Of a stretch of DNA of 64,000 bases, positions 36,392 to 42,977 are shown one piece after another. The stretch is from NCBI RefSeq assembly GCF_011602485.2, contig NZ_CP050022.2:1508001-1572000 (forward strand). Direction: 5' to 3'. The notes beneath the pieces were generated by a model that saw nothing but the letters and a program-made list of their open reading frames with translations, was not told the DNA's origin and did not search any database. The stretch is from Bradyrhizobium sp. 1(2017) (GTDB lineage Bacteria; Pseudomonadota; Alphaproteobacteria; Rhizobiales; Xanthobacteraceae). A program made the translations under genes and the position numbers. Position 1 is the first letter of the stretch. Each line of letters starts with the position of its first letter.

Positions 36392-36688
36392 TCACCGCAT
36401 CCCGCCACCCTGGTCGCGGATCGCGCCGAGATGCTCATTGATGCGGAAGACGATCAGGATCAGTTCCGCGACGATGCGCGAGAACACGATGCCGACGACC
36501 ACGCTGGCGATCGACGACAGCAACACCAGAAAGCCGCCGAACGGGCTGATCGCCATCGCAGCAAGGCCGGAGAAGACGCCGGAGAGGCCGAACAGGCAGA
36601 TCAGCGCGATCACCAGCCAATAGAAGGTCTTGATGATCGTGGGGGTGATGAACCGGTCCCACTGAAACAGGTCGCTGAATGAAAACAT
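36392..36688 (-). CDS. DUF4282 family small membrane protein
   Basis: 98 residues with two membrane helices (FYWLVIALICLFGLSGVFSG and GGFLVLLSSIASVVVGIVFSRIVAELILIVF) and an N-terminal FSDLFQWDRFITPTIIK. This is the DUF4282 pattern, integral membrane proteins of unknown function. ATG 36688 follows GGGGAGAGC. Single-gene unit converging on ychF. Confidence 0.88.
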   Translation of the reverse strand: MFSFSDLFQWDRFITPTIIKTFYWLVIALICLFGLSGVFSGLAAMAISPFGGFLVLLSSIASVVVGIVFSRIVAELILIVFRINEHLGAIRDQGGGMR

Positions 36689-36862
36689 TGCTCTCCCCAG
36701 GCAAATCGGGATTTCAAATCGGACCGCGGATCGCGACCCCCAGGCTGATCCGACTCAAGACCACGCCGCCGCGTCGAATGTAGCACGAGCCATGCGGGCC
36801 GGCGGGTTGAGATTGCCGCAAAGTGCGGCCACAATCTGTCATTTCCGCCAACCAATCCCAAG

Positions 36863-37315
36863 ATGACCCTGACCTTCGAAGATTTCCCGCCCGGCCGGTT
36901 CGGAACGTTCGGCCCGCGCCATGTCACCCGCGACGAGATTTTGGCCTTTGCCGCCGAGTTCGATCCGCAGCCGATGCACCTCGATGAGGAGGCGGCGGCC
37001 CGGAGCATGCTGCGCGGCCTGTCCGGCTCGGGCTGGCACCTGTGCTCGCTGATGATGCGGATGATGGCCGACGGTTTCATCACCCGCGCGGCCTCGCTCG
37101 GCTCGCCCGGCGTCGATGAGGTGCGCTGGTTGTCTCCGCTCCGGCCCGGCGACGATCTCATGCTCGATGTCGACGTCGTGGAGGCGCGCACCTCGAAGAG
37201 CCGGCCGGGGCTCGGCATCGTGAAATTCAAATGCACCGTGCGCAACGCGGCGGGGCAGGCGCTCGCCGAGATGACCTCGCCGATCCTGATCAAGCGGCGC
37301 GAGGGGGCGGTCTGA
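36863..37315 (+). CDS. MaoC-like dehydratase domain protein (first of a tandem pair)
   Basis: 150 residues, hotdog fold of the MaoC type. The active-site segment is AAEFDPQPMHLDEEAA with Asp and His in hydratase-2 spacing. N-terminal EDFPPGRFG and C-terminal GRPGL-like SRPGLGIVKFKCTV match the family. Such proteins hydrate enoyl-CoA substrates. It overlaps the next gene by one base (TGATG), so a heterodimer of the two is likely. Confidence 0.9.
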   Translation: MTLTFEDFPPGRFGTFGPRHVTRDEILAFAAEFDPQPMHLDEEAAARSMLRGLSGSGWHLCSLMMRMMADGFITRAASLGSPGVDEVRWLSPLRPGDDLMLDVDVVEARTSKSRPGLGIVKFKCTVRNAAGQALAEMTSPILIKRREGAV

Positions 37316-37794
37316 TGCGGTTCTTCGAGGACATCGAGATCGGCCAGCGCCGCGAGATCGGCGCCTACACGTTCACGGCGGAGTCGATCAAGACTTTCGC
37401 GGCCAAGTTCGATCCGCAGCGTTTCCACCTCGACGAGGCGGAGGGCAAGAACTCGCTGTTCGGCGGGCTCGCGGCCTCGGGCTGGCATGTCGGCTCGGCC
37501 TGCATGAGCCTGCTTGTCGCCGACGGCCAGCGCCTGGCGCGTGAGGCCGCTTCGCGCGGCGAGGAGGTTGCGGTGTGGGGTCCGTCGCCGGGCTTTCGCG
37601 ACCTGCGCTGGATCAGGCCGGTGCTCGCCGGCGACACCGTCTCTTACGTCAACGTCGTCATCGACAAGCGCAACTCCGCCTCGCGCCCCGCCTGGGGCAT
37701 TCTGACGGCGCGCACCACCGGCACCAACCAGCGCGGCGAGGAGGTCTACTCCATCACCGCGTCGGCCTTCGTGCCGATGCGGAAGGCCGGTTAG
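37315..37794 (+). CDS. MaoC-like dehydratase domain protein (second of a tandem pair)
   Basis: 159 residues with FEDIEIGQRREIGAYTFTAE, active-site segment AAKFDPQRFHLDEAEG, and SRPAWGILTARTTGTNQRGE. It is clearly paralogous to the preceding gene, differing by an Arg for Pro before the Met/Phe-His. Frame upstream to 37231 only overlaps the first gene. Translationally coupled to it. CoA substrate unknown. Confidence 0.9.
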   Translation: MRFFEDIEIGQRREIGAYTFTAESIKTFAAKFDPQRFHLDEAEGKNSLFGGLAASGWHVGSACMSLLVADGQRLAREAASRGEEVAVWGPSPGFRDLRWIRPVLAGDTVSYVNVVIDKRNSASRPAWGILTARTTGTNQRGEEVYSITASAFVPMRKAG

Positions 37795-37991
37795 ATCTGT
37801 TCCAAAATGAACGGTCCAAATGAGTGCGCGAGTGTTGCCCGCGCGCTATGGACGCGATTCGGGGGCGCTGCCATAAGCCTGCGCAACATGGTTACCGCGA
37901 AGCAGTTTGGCGGAACCAGTGAGTTGCTAACTAATTATGAACCTGTCGCTGTCTAATTGAAACGAATGGGCAGAGACAGGGGACGAGGACC

Positions 37992-38138
37992 ATGGCAGAT
38001 CGCGGCGCACTCAAGTTTGTCGGATTCATCTTCGCGACCGCGACGCTGGCCGTGATGCTGGTCGCCGGCATGGTGGTGAAGGGCTATGCCGATGGCGCCT
38101 ACACCCTGGAAGCCTCGACCGTGGAAGCCTCGCGGTAA
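37992..38138 (+). CDS. Small single-pass membrane protein, 48 residues
   Basis: A 48-codon frame with start ATG 37992 preceded by GGACGAGGACC. One membrane helix (FVGFIFATATLAVMLVAGMVV) is followed by a short tail with a duplicated Glu-Ala-Ser. The ribosome-binding site, hydrophobic helix and stop make it a believable gene although short. Function unknown; similar tiny membrane proteins are frequent in this genus. Confidence 0.7.
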   Translation: MADRGALKFVGFIFATATLAVMLVAGMVVKGYADGAYTLEASTVEASR

Positions 38139-38168
38139 GAATTGTTTCGGGGCCGCTCCGGCTCCGTG

Positions 38169-38306
38169 TCAGCGGCTATAGACGAACGCCAAGACTGCGA
38201 TCGCAACCGCCAGCAATCCGACAAAGCGCAGCATGATCGTGCCGAGCTGGCTCGGCGCGGGTCGCAGCGCGATCGGGTCCGTGTTGTCGGGCCGAATGCT
38301 TTCCAT
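38169..38306 (-). CDS. Small single-pass membrane protein, 45 residues
   Basis: A 45-codon frame from ATG 38306, preceded by TTGGGGAC. The last 20 residues form a membrane helix (LRFVGLLAVAIAVLAFVYSR at the C-terminus), a tail-anchored layout. No homology is recognised. It converges on the 48-residue gene at 37992. Confidence 0.55.
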   Translation of the reverse strand: MESIRPDNTDPIALRPAPSQLGTIMLRFVGLLAVAIAVLAFVYSR

Positions 38307-38521
38307 GAGATGTCCCCAAGGCCCGGCGGTAGCTGCACGGGCGCTTGGTGTTGGTCGCCGGGAAGCGGCGAAGGGTTCAACAGTGCCCCCTCGTGTCCCG
38401 GACGCGCTGCAGCGTGCAACGCCGCTGCGCAAAGCCGGGACTCATCTCGCCGCGTATTCATCCTGACCATGAGCCGGCTCTGCGGCGCGTCACGGCGTGC
38501 CGCACCGCCTCCGGGGCCCCC

Positions 38522-38561
38522 CAAAAAATAACCGCCGCGCTCCCTTCCGGGAACGCGGCGG
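38522..38561 (-). terminator. Rho-independent terminator (minus strand)
   Basis: Read on the minus strand, a hairpin (CCGCCGCGTTCCC...GGGAGCGCGGCGG) is followed by TTATTTTTT. It lies 24 bases beyond the stop of the gene at 38585-39007 and should end that transcript. Confidence 0.85.
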
Positions 38562-38584
38562 CCGGTGATGCAAGTTAGCAGTGC

Positions 38585-39007
38585 TTAGCTGTTGCGGAGG
38601 CCGTCGGCGGCGCGCTTCCACTGCGCGACGTTGTCCGCGATCATGCGGGTCGACTTCATCGCGGCCTGGCTGAGCTGGGCGTAGCCGGAGATCTCGCGCT
38701 GGACGCGCTGGCCTTCGGCGTGGAGCAGGTCGCGCAGGCTCTCGAGCTCGGAGATCAAATTCTCGATCTCGGCGAGCGAGGTTCCAGCGACGCGCTGGAT
38801 CAGCGAGTTGACGTTGTTGACGGTGGCTTCCGCGCTTGGGTCGAGCGGCGGCGCGTCGGCGGTGGTCGCGGCCGGGCGGCGCAGATAGGCGATGTCGTTG
38901 CGGACGAAATCGCGGATACCGGCCTCGACCTCGGTCACGGCGGCGAGATTGTTGTCGACCGTCTCGGTCTCGGTGGTTTCGGCCTTTTCGGGACGCATGG
39001 CGTTCAT
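38585..39007 (-). CDS. Soluble helical protein of unknown function
   Basis: 140 residues, no signal peptide, strongly helical: a Thr/Glu-rich start (EKAETTETETVDNN), then EAGIRDFVRNDIAYLRR, and coiled-coil-prone NSLIQRVAGTSLAEIENLISELESLRDLLHAEGQRVQREI. Conserved-looking but no named domain. ATG 39007 follows AGGGGAA at eight bases, which decides the start over 39073. It has its own strong terminator, so it is a single transcription unit. Confidence 0.8.
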   Translation of the reverse strand: MNAMRPEKAETTETETVDNNLAAVTEVEAGIRDFVRNDIAYLRRPAATTADAPPLDPSAEATVNNVNSLIQRVAGTSLAEIENLISELESLRDLLHAEGQRVQREISGYAQLSQAAMKSTRMIADNVAQWKRAADGLRNS

Positions 39008-39278
39008 CGTTATTCCCCTGTTCGCGTTGAGCGCAGCGCGAGTCTCCCCCGCACGACGACGTCTGTGAGGCAACCCGCATCAAGGGGTCCGATTTTGACC
39101 GCAAATGGGCCGAGATGCGGCAAGGGCGGACCATTCGGGGGTTTTGCCATGGCGTATGGTTAGGAGAGTGTGAATGTGAGCGAGGCGCGGAACCCTCATG
39201 GCGAGGAGCGCGCCCGTTCTCGCCCGGAACGGACTTTGGAGCGCACCTCGGGATGAGGGAGAGAGCGGAGCGCTGGGC

Positions 39279-40202
39279 TCACCAGCTCTTCTTGAACCCC
39301 GCCGTCACGCTCTTGTTGATCGCACCTTGCGAGGTCTCGCCGACGGAGCCGGAGACGGTGACGTTGTCGAACAGCTTCTGCTCGGCGCCGAACTTGCGCA
39401 GCCATTTGTCGTCGGTGGTCGACAGCGACTGGCCGGCGGTGATGCTGGTGCCGGTGTCGGTGAGCGTGACCTTGGCGGTCTGGTCGGTCTCGTAATTGCG
39501 GGTGATGTGGCCGCCGATGCCAGGGACCGCCGTCGTGCCCTGCTGGTTGACGCTGTAGCCGTTCTGGAGCGTCAGCGACGTGTCGCCGGACAGCGGCACC
39601 GACTTGGTCAGCGAGGCCCCGATCTTGCTCTGCTCGGAGCCGGGATCGACCCGGGCTTCCACCGCGGTCTTGTCCCAGATCACGCCCGCGCCTGGCGCGG
39701 TCGCCGTCGCCCAGGCGCTGCCGGAGGATTGCGGCAGGCTGCCGCCATTGCCGGCCTTTTGTGCGAGCAGCTCGGACATCGTCCGGGGCTCGCTTGCCAC
39801 CGTCATGTCGGCACCGATCCGCGTATCCCAGAACGAGAACACGGACTGCTTCACGGTCACCGCCGAGGAGCCGTTTGCATTGGCATTCGACGACCAGTCC
39901 AGACCGTCCTTGGCCGCGGCCTGGGCGCGTTTCTTGGCGGCCATGGGATCGACGCCGGTCCCTGCGTCGACCGCGAGCTGACTCCAGTCGAGCTTGTCGA
40001 CGTCGATGCCTTTGAGCACGTCGGGGTCATTGGCGTCGGGGGCCTCCGCGACGGCCTCTGTCTCGGCCTCATCGTCAGGCGCGGCTGCGGGTGGGGAGAA
40101 GGGCGGGATGATCTGCGCCGAGACCGTCAGCGCCGAGCTCAAGATGAAGGCAGCCGCCAGCAACGGCAGCCTGGTCCAGCCAAACCCTGTCGAGAATTCC
40201 AT
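39279..40202 (-). CDS. Exported protein of unknown function, repetitive beta-rich
   Basis: 307 residues with a signal peptide (LPLLAAAFILSSALTVSA|Q), an acidic Pro/Ala/Asp linker (PPAAAPDDEAETEAVAEAPDAND), then Ser/Thr/Gly-rich alternating segments (GASLTKSVPLSGDTSLTLQNGYSV, AKVTLTDTGTSITAGQSLST) ending in a lysine-Ser-Trp. The C-terminal half looks like beta-strands of an outer-membrane or surface-exposed protein, but the terminal aromatic signal is only partly typical. ATG 40202 follows GGGCAGGACG. Role unknown. Confidence 0.78.
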   Translation of the reverse strand: MEFSTGFGWTRLPLLAAAFILSSALTVSAQIIPPFSPPAAAPDDEAETEAVAEAPDANDPDVLKGIDVDKLDWSQLAVDAGTGVDPMAAKKRAQAAAKDGLDWSSNANANGSSAVTVKQSVFSFWDTRIGADMTVASEPRTMSELLAQKAGNGGSLPQSSGSAWATATAPGAGVIWDKTAVEARVDPGSEQSKIGASLTKSVPLSGDTSLTLQNGYSVNQQGTTAVPGIGGHITRNYETDQTAKVTLTDTGTSITAGQSLSTTDDKWLRKFGAEQKLFDNVTVSGSVGETSQGAINKSVTAGFKKSW

Positions 40203-40461
40203 CGTCCTGCCCGCAACCCCCGGCACATGCCCTCGACGGTATATATCGAGCTTCGGCCATGCACCATTCCGCGCGAAACATGCGGGTCCATCGTCGCGAA
40301 ATTGTGACGGCTTGCCGCGAAAAATCGAACCAACGGGCCGCGCGAAAAGCGCGCGCCCGACGACGAGCTTCTGACACGGCCGCATCCGGCGGGGCTGGAG
40401 GCCAGGGCGCCATGTCAGTGTCGTCATCGGTCCCGGAGAGCGGGACCCGTTGGCGTCCCCC

Positions 40462-40902
40462 TCAGCCGGCGCTCGTCATCTTCGGCAGATGAATGGCGCG
40501 GCCGAGTGCCTGCTCGACCAGGTCGAAAGTGTCGATCAGCACGCGCATGCTGACGAGCCTGCCCGCCCTGAACTGGGCGAACTGCGCCACGCGCAAGCTG
40601 ATCGGCTTGTTGGAATCCAGCGCCGTCAGCGAGTAGCGCAGCATCGAGGCGGCGGAATCGACGCCGAGCATGATGCTCTCGCGGTCGAAGCGGCGGACGT
40701 GGAAATTGTCGGCGAGCTGGCGGATGACGTCGAGCACGGCGTCCTTGCCCTGCCGCGCGCCGAGGAACGGAAACATGTCGATCGGGCCGTACAGCGCCCA
40801 CTCGACGTCCTCATCGATCAGCGCCTCGATATCCCTGAAATGCCGGTCGTTGATCGCGCGGTGCAACGCGCGCGAGAAACGCGAGAGGCTGTGCTCTGTC
40901 AT
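40462..40902 (-). CDS. SnoaL-like / NTF2-fold protein
   Basis: 146 residues, cone-shaped alpha+beta barrel of the SnoaL/NTF2 type: FSRALHRAINDRHFRDIEALIDEDVEW, FPFLGARQGKDAVLDVIRQL, ISLRVAQFAQFRAGRLVSMRVLIDTFDLVEQAL. Members are small hydrolases, isomerases or ligand-binding domains. It shares the fold and the end motif D-x-x-DLV-x-Q with the gene at 41136, so they are probably diverged tandem duplicates. Start ATG 40902. An unusual inverted-repeat leader lies upstream. Confidence 0.85.
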   Translation of the reverse strand: MTEHSLSRFSRALHRAINDRHFRDIEALIDEDVEWALYGPIDMFPFLGARQGKDAVLDVIRQLADNFHVRRFDRESIMLGVDSAASMLRYSLTALDSNKPISLRVAQFAQFRAGRLVSMRVLIDTFDLVEQALGRAIHLPKMTSAG

Positions 40903-40996
40903 TTGGGGCAGTCCTGAAGCTGGCTTGCGAAAAAACGGAAAACAACCCCATGCACGGGGACAGGTGCCGGGGCGCTCAACTCATTTGTGTACGAAC

Positions 40997-41086
40997 AAAT
41001 ACGGGGTTTCGGCGAAAATACAATTCACGTTTTCGCAATGCACAATTGCGAGCATTTTGTGAGATTTGCAACAAAGCCCCGTATTT
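40997..41086. promoter_or_regulatory. AT-rich nested inverted repeat in the 40.9-41.1 kb intergenic region
   Basis: Outer arms AAATACGGGG (40997-41006) and CCCCGTATTT (41077-41086) are perfect 10-base inverted repeats. Inside, TCGCAAT (41033-41039) and ATTGCGA (41045-41051) form a tight hairpin. The stretch is far more AT-rich than its surroundings and lies about 95 bases upstream of the SnoaL-like gene on the minus strand. It could be an operator, a structured leader or a trace of a mobile element. Confidence 0.5.
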
Positions 41087-41135
41087 TCCCGGTTCTGGCG
41101 CGCAAATGGAACCCGCAAGCCGCGCCCCATCGGGG

Positions 41136-41588
41136 CTAACCCCCGTCCACCCCGGTCCCTGTGATCAGCGGCCCGATCTCCCGCTCCAGCACCTGCTGCA
41201 CCAGATCGTAGGAATCGATGATCTCGCGGATCTGCGCCACCAGCCCGCCGCGGAAGCTGTAGAACACCGCCATGTCGAACTGCACGACGCGGTCGTTGCT
41301 GCGCTTCCTGAAATAGGTGTGCATGTAGGTCGCGACCTCGTCGCCCTCGGCGACGATCACGGGCGCCTTGTAGCGGATCTCCGAATAGCGCGACCAGATC
41401 GTCTGCCAGAGCTCGCGCAGCTCTTCCTTGCCGTGGCGCGGCACCATGTGCGGCAGCACGTCGATCGGCGCATGGGTGAGGAAATCGACGTCGTCGGTGC
41501 AGCACGCCAGCGCCGCCTCGATATCGCCGCGCGCGAAGGCGTCGAGCAGGTTTACGACACGCTGGCGATTCAGCTTCTCGACAGTCAT
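41136..41588 (-). CDS. SnoaL-like / NTF2-fold protein (second copy)
   Basis: 150 residues: VVNLLDAFARGDIEAALACCTDDVDFLTHAP, LPHMVPRHGKEELRELWQTI, VQFDMAVFYSFRGGLVAQIREIIDSYDLVQQVLEREIG. Same fold and ending as the gene at 40462. ATG 41588 follows AAGGACGGGCGGA. Upstream in-frame extension to 41966 is antisense to the next gene and rejected. Probably a small enzyme or ligand-binding protein; substrate unknown. Confidence 0.85.
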   Translation of the reverse strand: MTVEKLNRQRVVNLLDAFARGDIEAALACCTDDVDFLTHAPIDVLPHMVPRHGKEELRELWQTIWSRYSEIRYKAPVIVAEGDEVATYMHTYFRKRSNDRVVQFDMAVFYSFRGGLVAQIREIIDSYDLVQQVLEREIGPLITGTGVDGG

Positions 41589-41877
41589 TCCGCCCGTCCT
41601 TGCTGGCCCTGTGGCGTTGCGCGAGGCTAACGCGTGGTCGCGCGCACCGGCAATCCGCAAAATCACCGGGATGTTACAGAGGGTGGGACGCACGAGCGCA
41701 ATGCCAGGTTCATGGTGCTGCGGCGATTGGCGCTGAATTGCACGAGTTTCGCGCCTCCAGTCGCCCGGTGCGCAAGGCGCATGGACAAACGCGCAAGTCC
41801 GCGCGGCTGCGCGCGCATGGAACCGGCCCACAAGCGGTCCCGTTGGCACGCCGAGGCACATCCGGAGACATCGATCC

Positions 41878-42111
41878 ATGAAATCGCTCACCGCCATCGC
41901 CGCCGCGCTGCTCCTGCTCGGCGCAACCTCGGCCGCCAGCGCCAAGGGCTGCATCAAGGGCGCCATCGTCGGCGGGGTCGCCGGCCACTATGCCGGCCAT
42001 CACGGCGTCCTCGGCGCCGCCGCCGGCTGCCTCTACGGCCGGCACCACGCCAAGGAGCAGGACAAGCAGCGGCAGCAGCAGAGCCAGGTGAACGGGCAGG
42101 GGAGGTTGTAG
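41878..42111 (+). CDS. Small exported Gly/His-rich protein
   Basis: 77 residues with a signal peptide (SLTAIAAALLLLGATSAASA|K). The mature part begins GCIKGAIVGGVAGHYAGHHGVLGAAAGCLYGRHH, a glycine-zipper-like segment with two cysteines and several His, then a Gln-rich basic tail. Glycine-zipper proteins often insert in or associate with the outer membrane. Role unknown. ATG 41878 gives an ideal signal peptide. Confidence 0.75.
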   Translation: MKSLTAIAAALLLLGATSAASAKGCIKGAIVGGVAGHYAGHHGVLGAAAGCLYGRHHAKEQDKQRQQQSQVNGQGRL

Positions 42112-42205
42112 GGCCGTCTAGACCACCGCCCATCGTCTTCCGTCGGGCATGCTGCGATGGTAAGTTTGACGTGCAAACGCTGCGGTTGAGTGGGACGAGA
42201 GGACG

Positions 42206-42385
42206 ATGGTCGTTGGGAAGTTCTTGTGGGGAGGTGTCCTCGCAATCCTATTCCTGTTTGCCCTCGTTCGCTTTCGACGAAACGCCGGCCGGTCTCCAGG
42301 CGTCAAGTACAGTCGGGTCGGCGTCTTGCTATCATTCTCGATGGTCGGCCTGATCATCTACCTCGTATTTTTCCGTCAGATCTGA
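42206..42385 (+). CDS. Small two-helix membrane protein, 59 residues
   Basis: A 59-codon frame with ATG 42206 preceded by GAGAGGACG. Two membrane helices (LWGGVLAILFLFALVRF and VLLSFSMVGLIIYLVFF) are separated by a basic loop with Arg-Arg-Asn. Codon use is less GC-rich than neighbours. The clear ribosome-binding site and two helices support a real gene. Function unknown. Confidence 0.7.
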   Translation: MVVGKFLWGGVLAILFLFALVRFRRNAGRSPGVKYSRVGVLLSFSMVGLIIYLVFFRQI

Positions 42386-42478
42386 CGTCGCTCGTTTTTG
42401 GGCGCCGCGTGACCCACCTCACGTCAGGCCTCGCACAGCGCAGCTAACGTCATCCCCATGTCATCAGGGAGACGTGCC

Positions 42479-42865
42479 ATGGCCACCATCGCCACCGCCA
42501 GAAAGTCCCGCCTGCACAACGCGCTCGAAGGCCTCGCGCTGACTGCGGCCCTCCAGAGCTTCCCGACCTTCGCCGCCGCCGCCTTCCTGCTCAAGCTCAT
42601 CGGCAACCACGACCTCGTCGGCGACCCCGGCGTCGCCATCTTCGTCGCCATCGCCTCGTTCACCCACGCGCTGATCGCCGTGACCTTCGGCCCGAGCTTC
42701 CCGCACCTGTTCAAGACCGTCTACGAGCCGAAATTCTTCGAGGCTCATCTGTCGCTTGCCGAGAAGATCACGGCCTGGCGCACCCAGCCGGTCGCCTCGC
42801 TCCAGCTCGTGACCATCGTGCTGCTGCTGTCGGTGATGGCCGTGGTGACGGCGAGCGTGGGGTGA
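42479..42865 (+). CDS. Membrane protein of unknown function
   Basis: 128 residues with about three helices: ALTAALQSFPTFAAAAFLLKLIG, GVAIFVAIASFTHALIAVTFG and a C-terminal ASLQLVTIVLLLSVMAVVTASVG. A central soluble loop holds HLFKTVYEPKFFEAHLSLAEKI. No named family is recognised. ATG 42479 follows GGGAGA. Single gene converging on uvrB. Confidence 0.75.
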   Translation: MATIATARKSRLHNALEGLALTAALQSFPTFAAAAFLLKLIGNHDLVGDPGVAIFVAIASFTHALIAVTFGPSFPHLFKTVYEPKFFEAHLSLAEKITAWRTQPVASLQLVTIVLLLSVMAVVTASVG

Positions 42866-42883
42866 GGGGCGCAATCCCTCCGC

Positions 42884-42945
42884 GTCATTCCAATCCCTCC
42901 GCGTCATTCCGGGGCGTCGCGAAGCGGCGAGCCTGGAATCCATAA
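42884..42945. repeat. Partial type B palindromic repeats
   Basis: CAATCCCTCCGCGTCATTCC occurs twice in direct repeat (42882 and 42891-42910 region), followed by GGGGCGTCGCGAAGCGGCGAGCCTGGAATCC. This looks like a broken type B element with a short tandem duplication of its edge. Confidence 0.6.
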
Positions 42946-42977
42946 CCACGAAGGGCAGCGATGAAGCGGCGGGCCCG

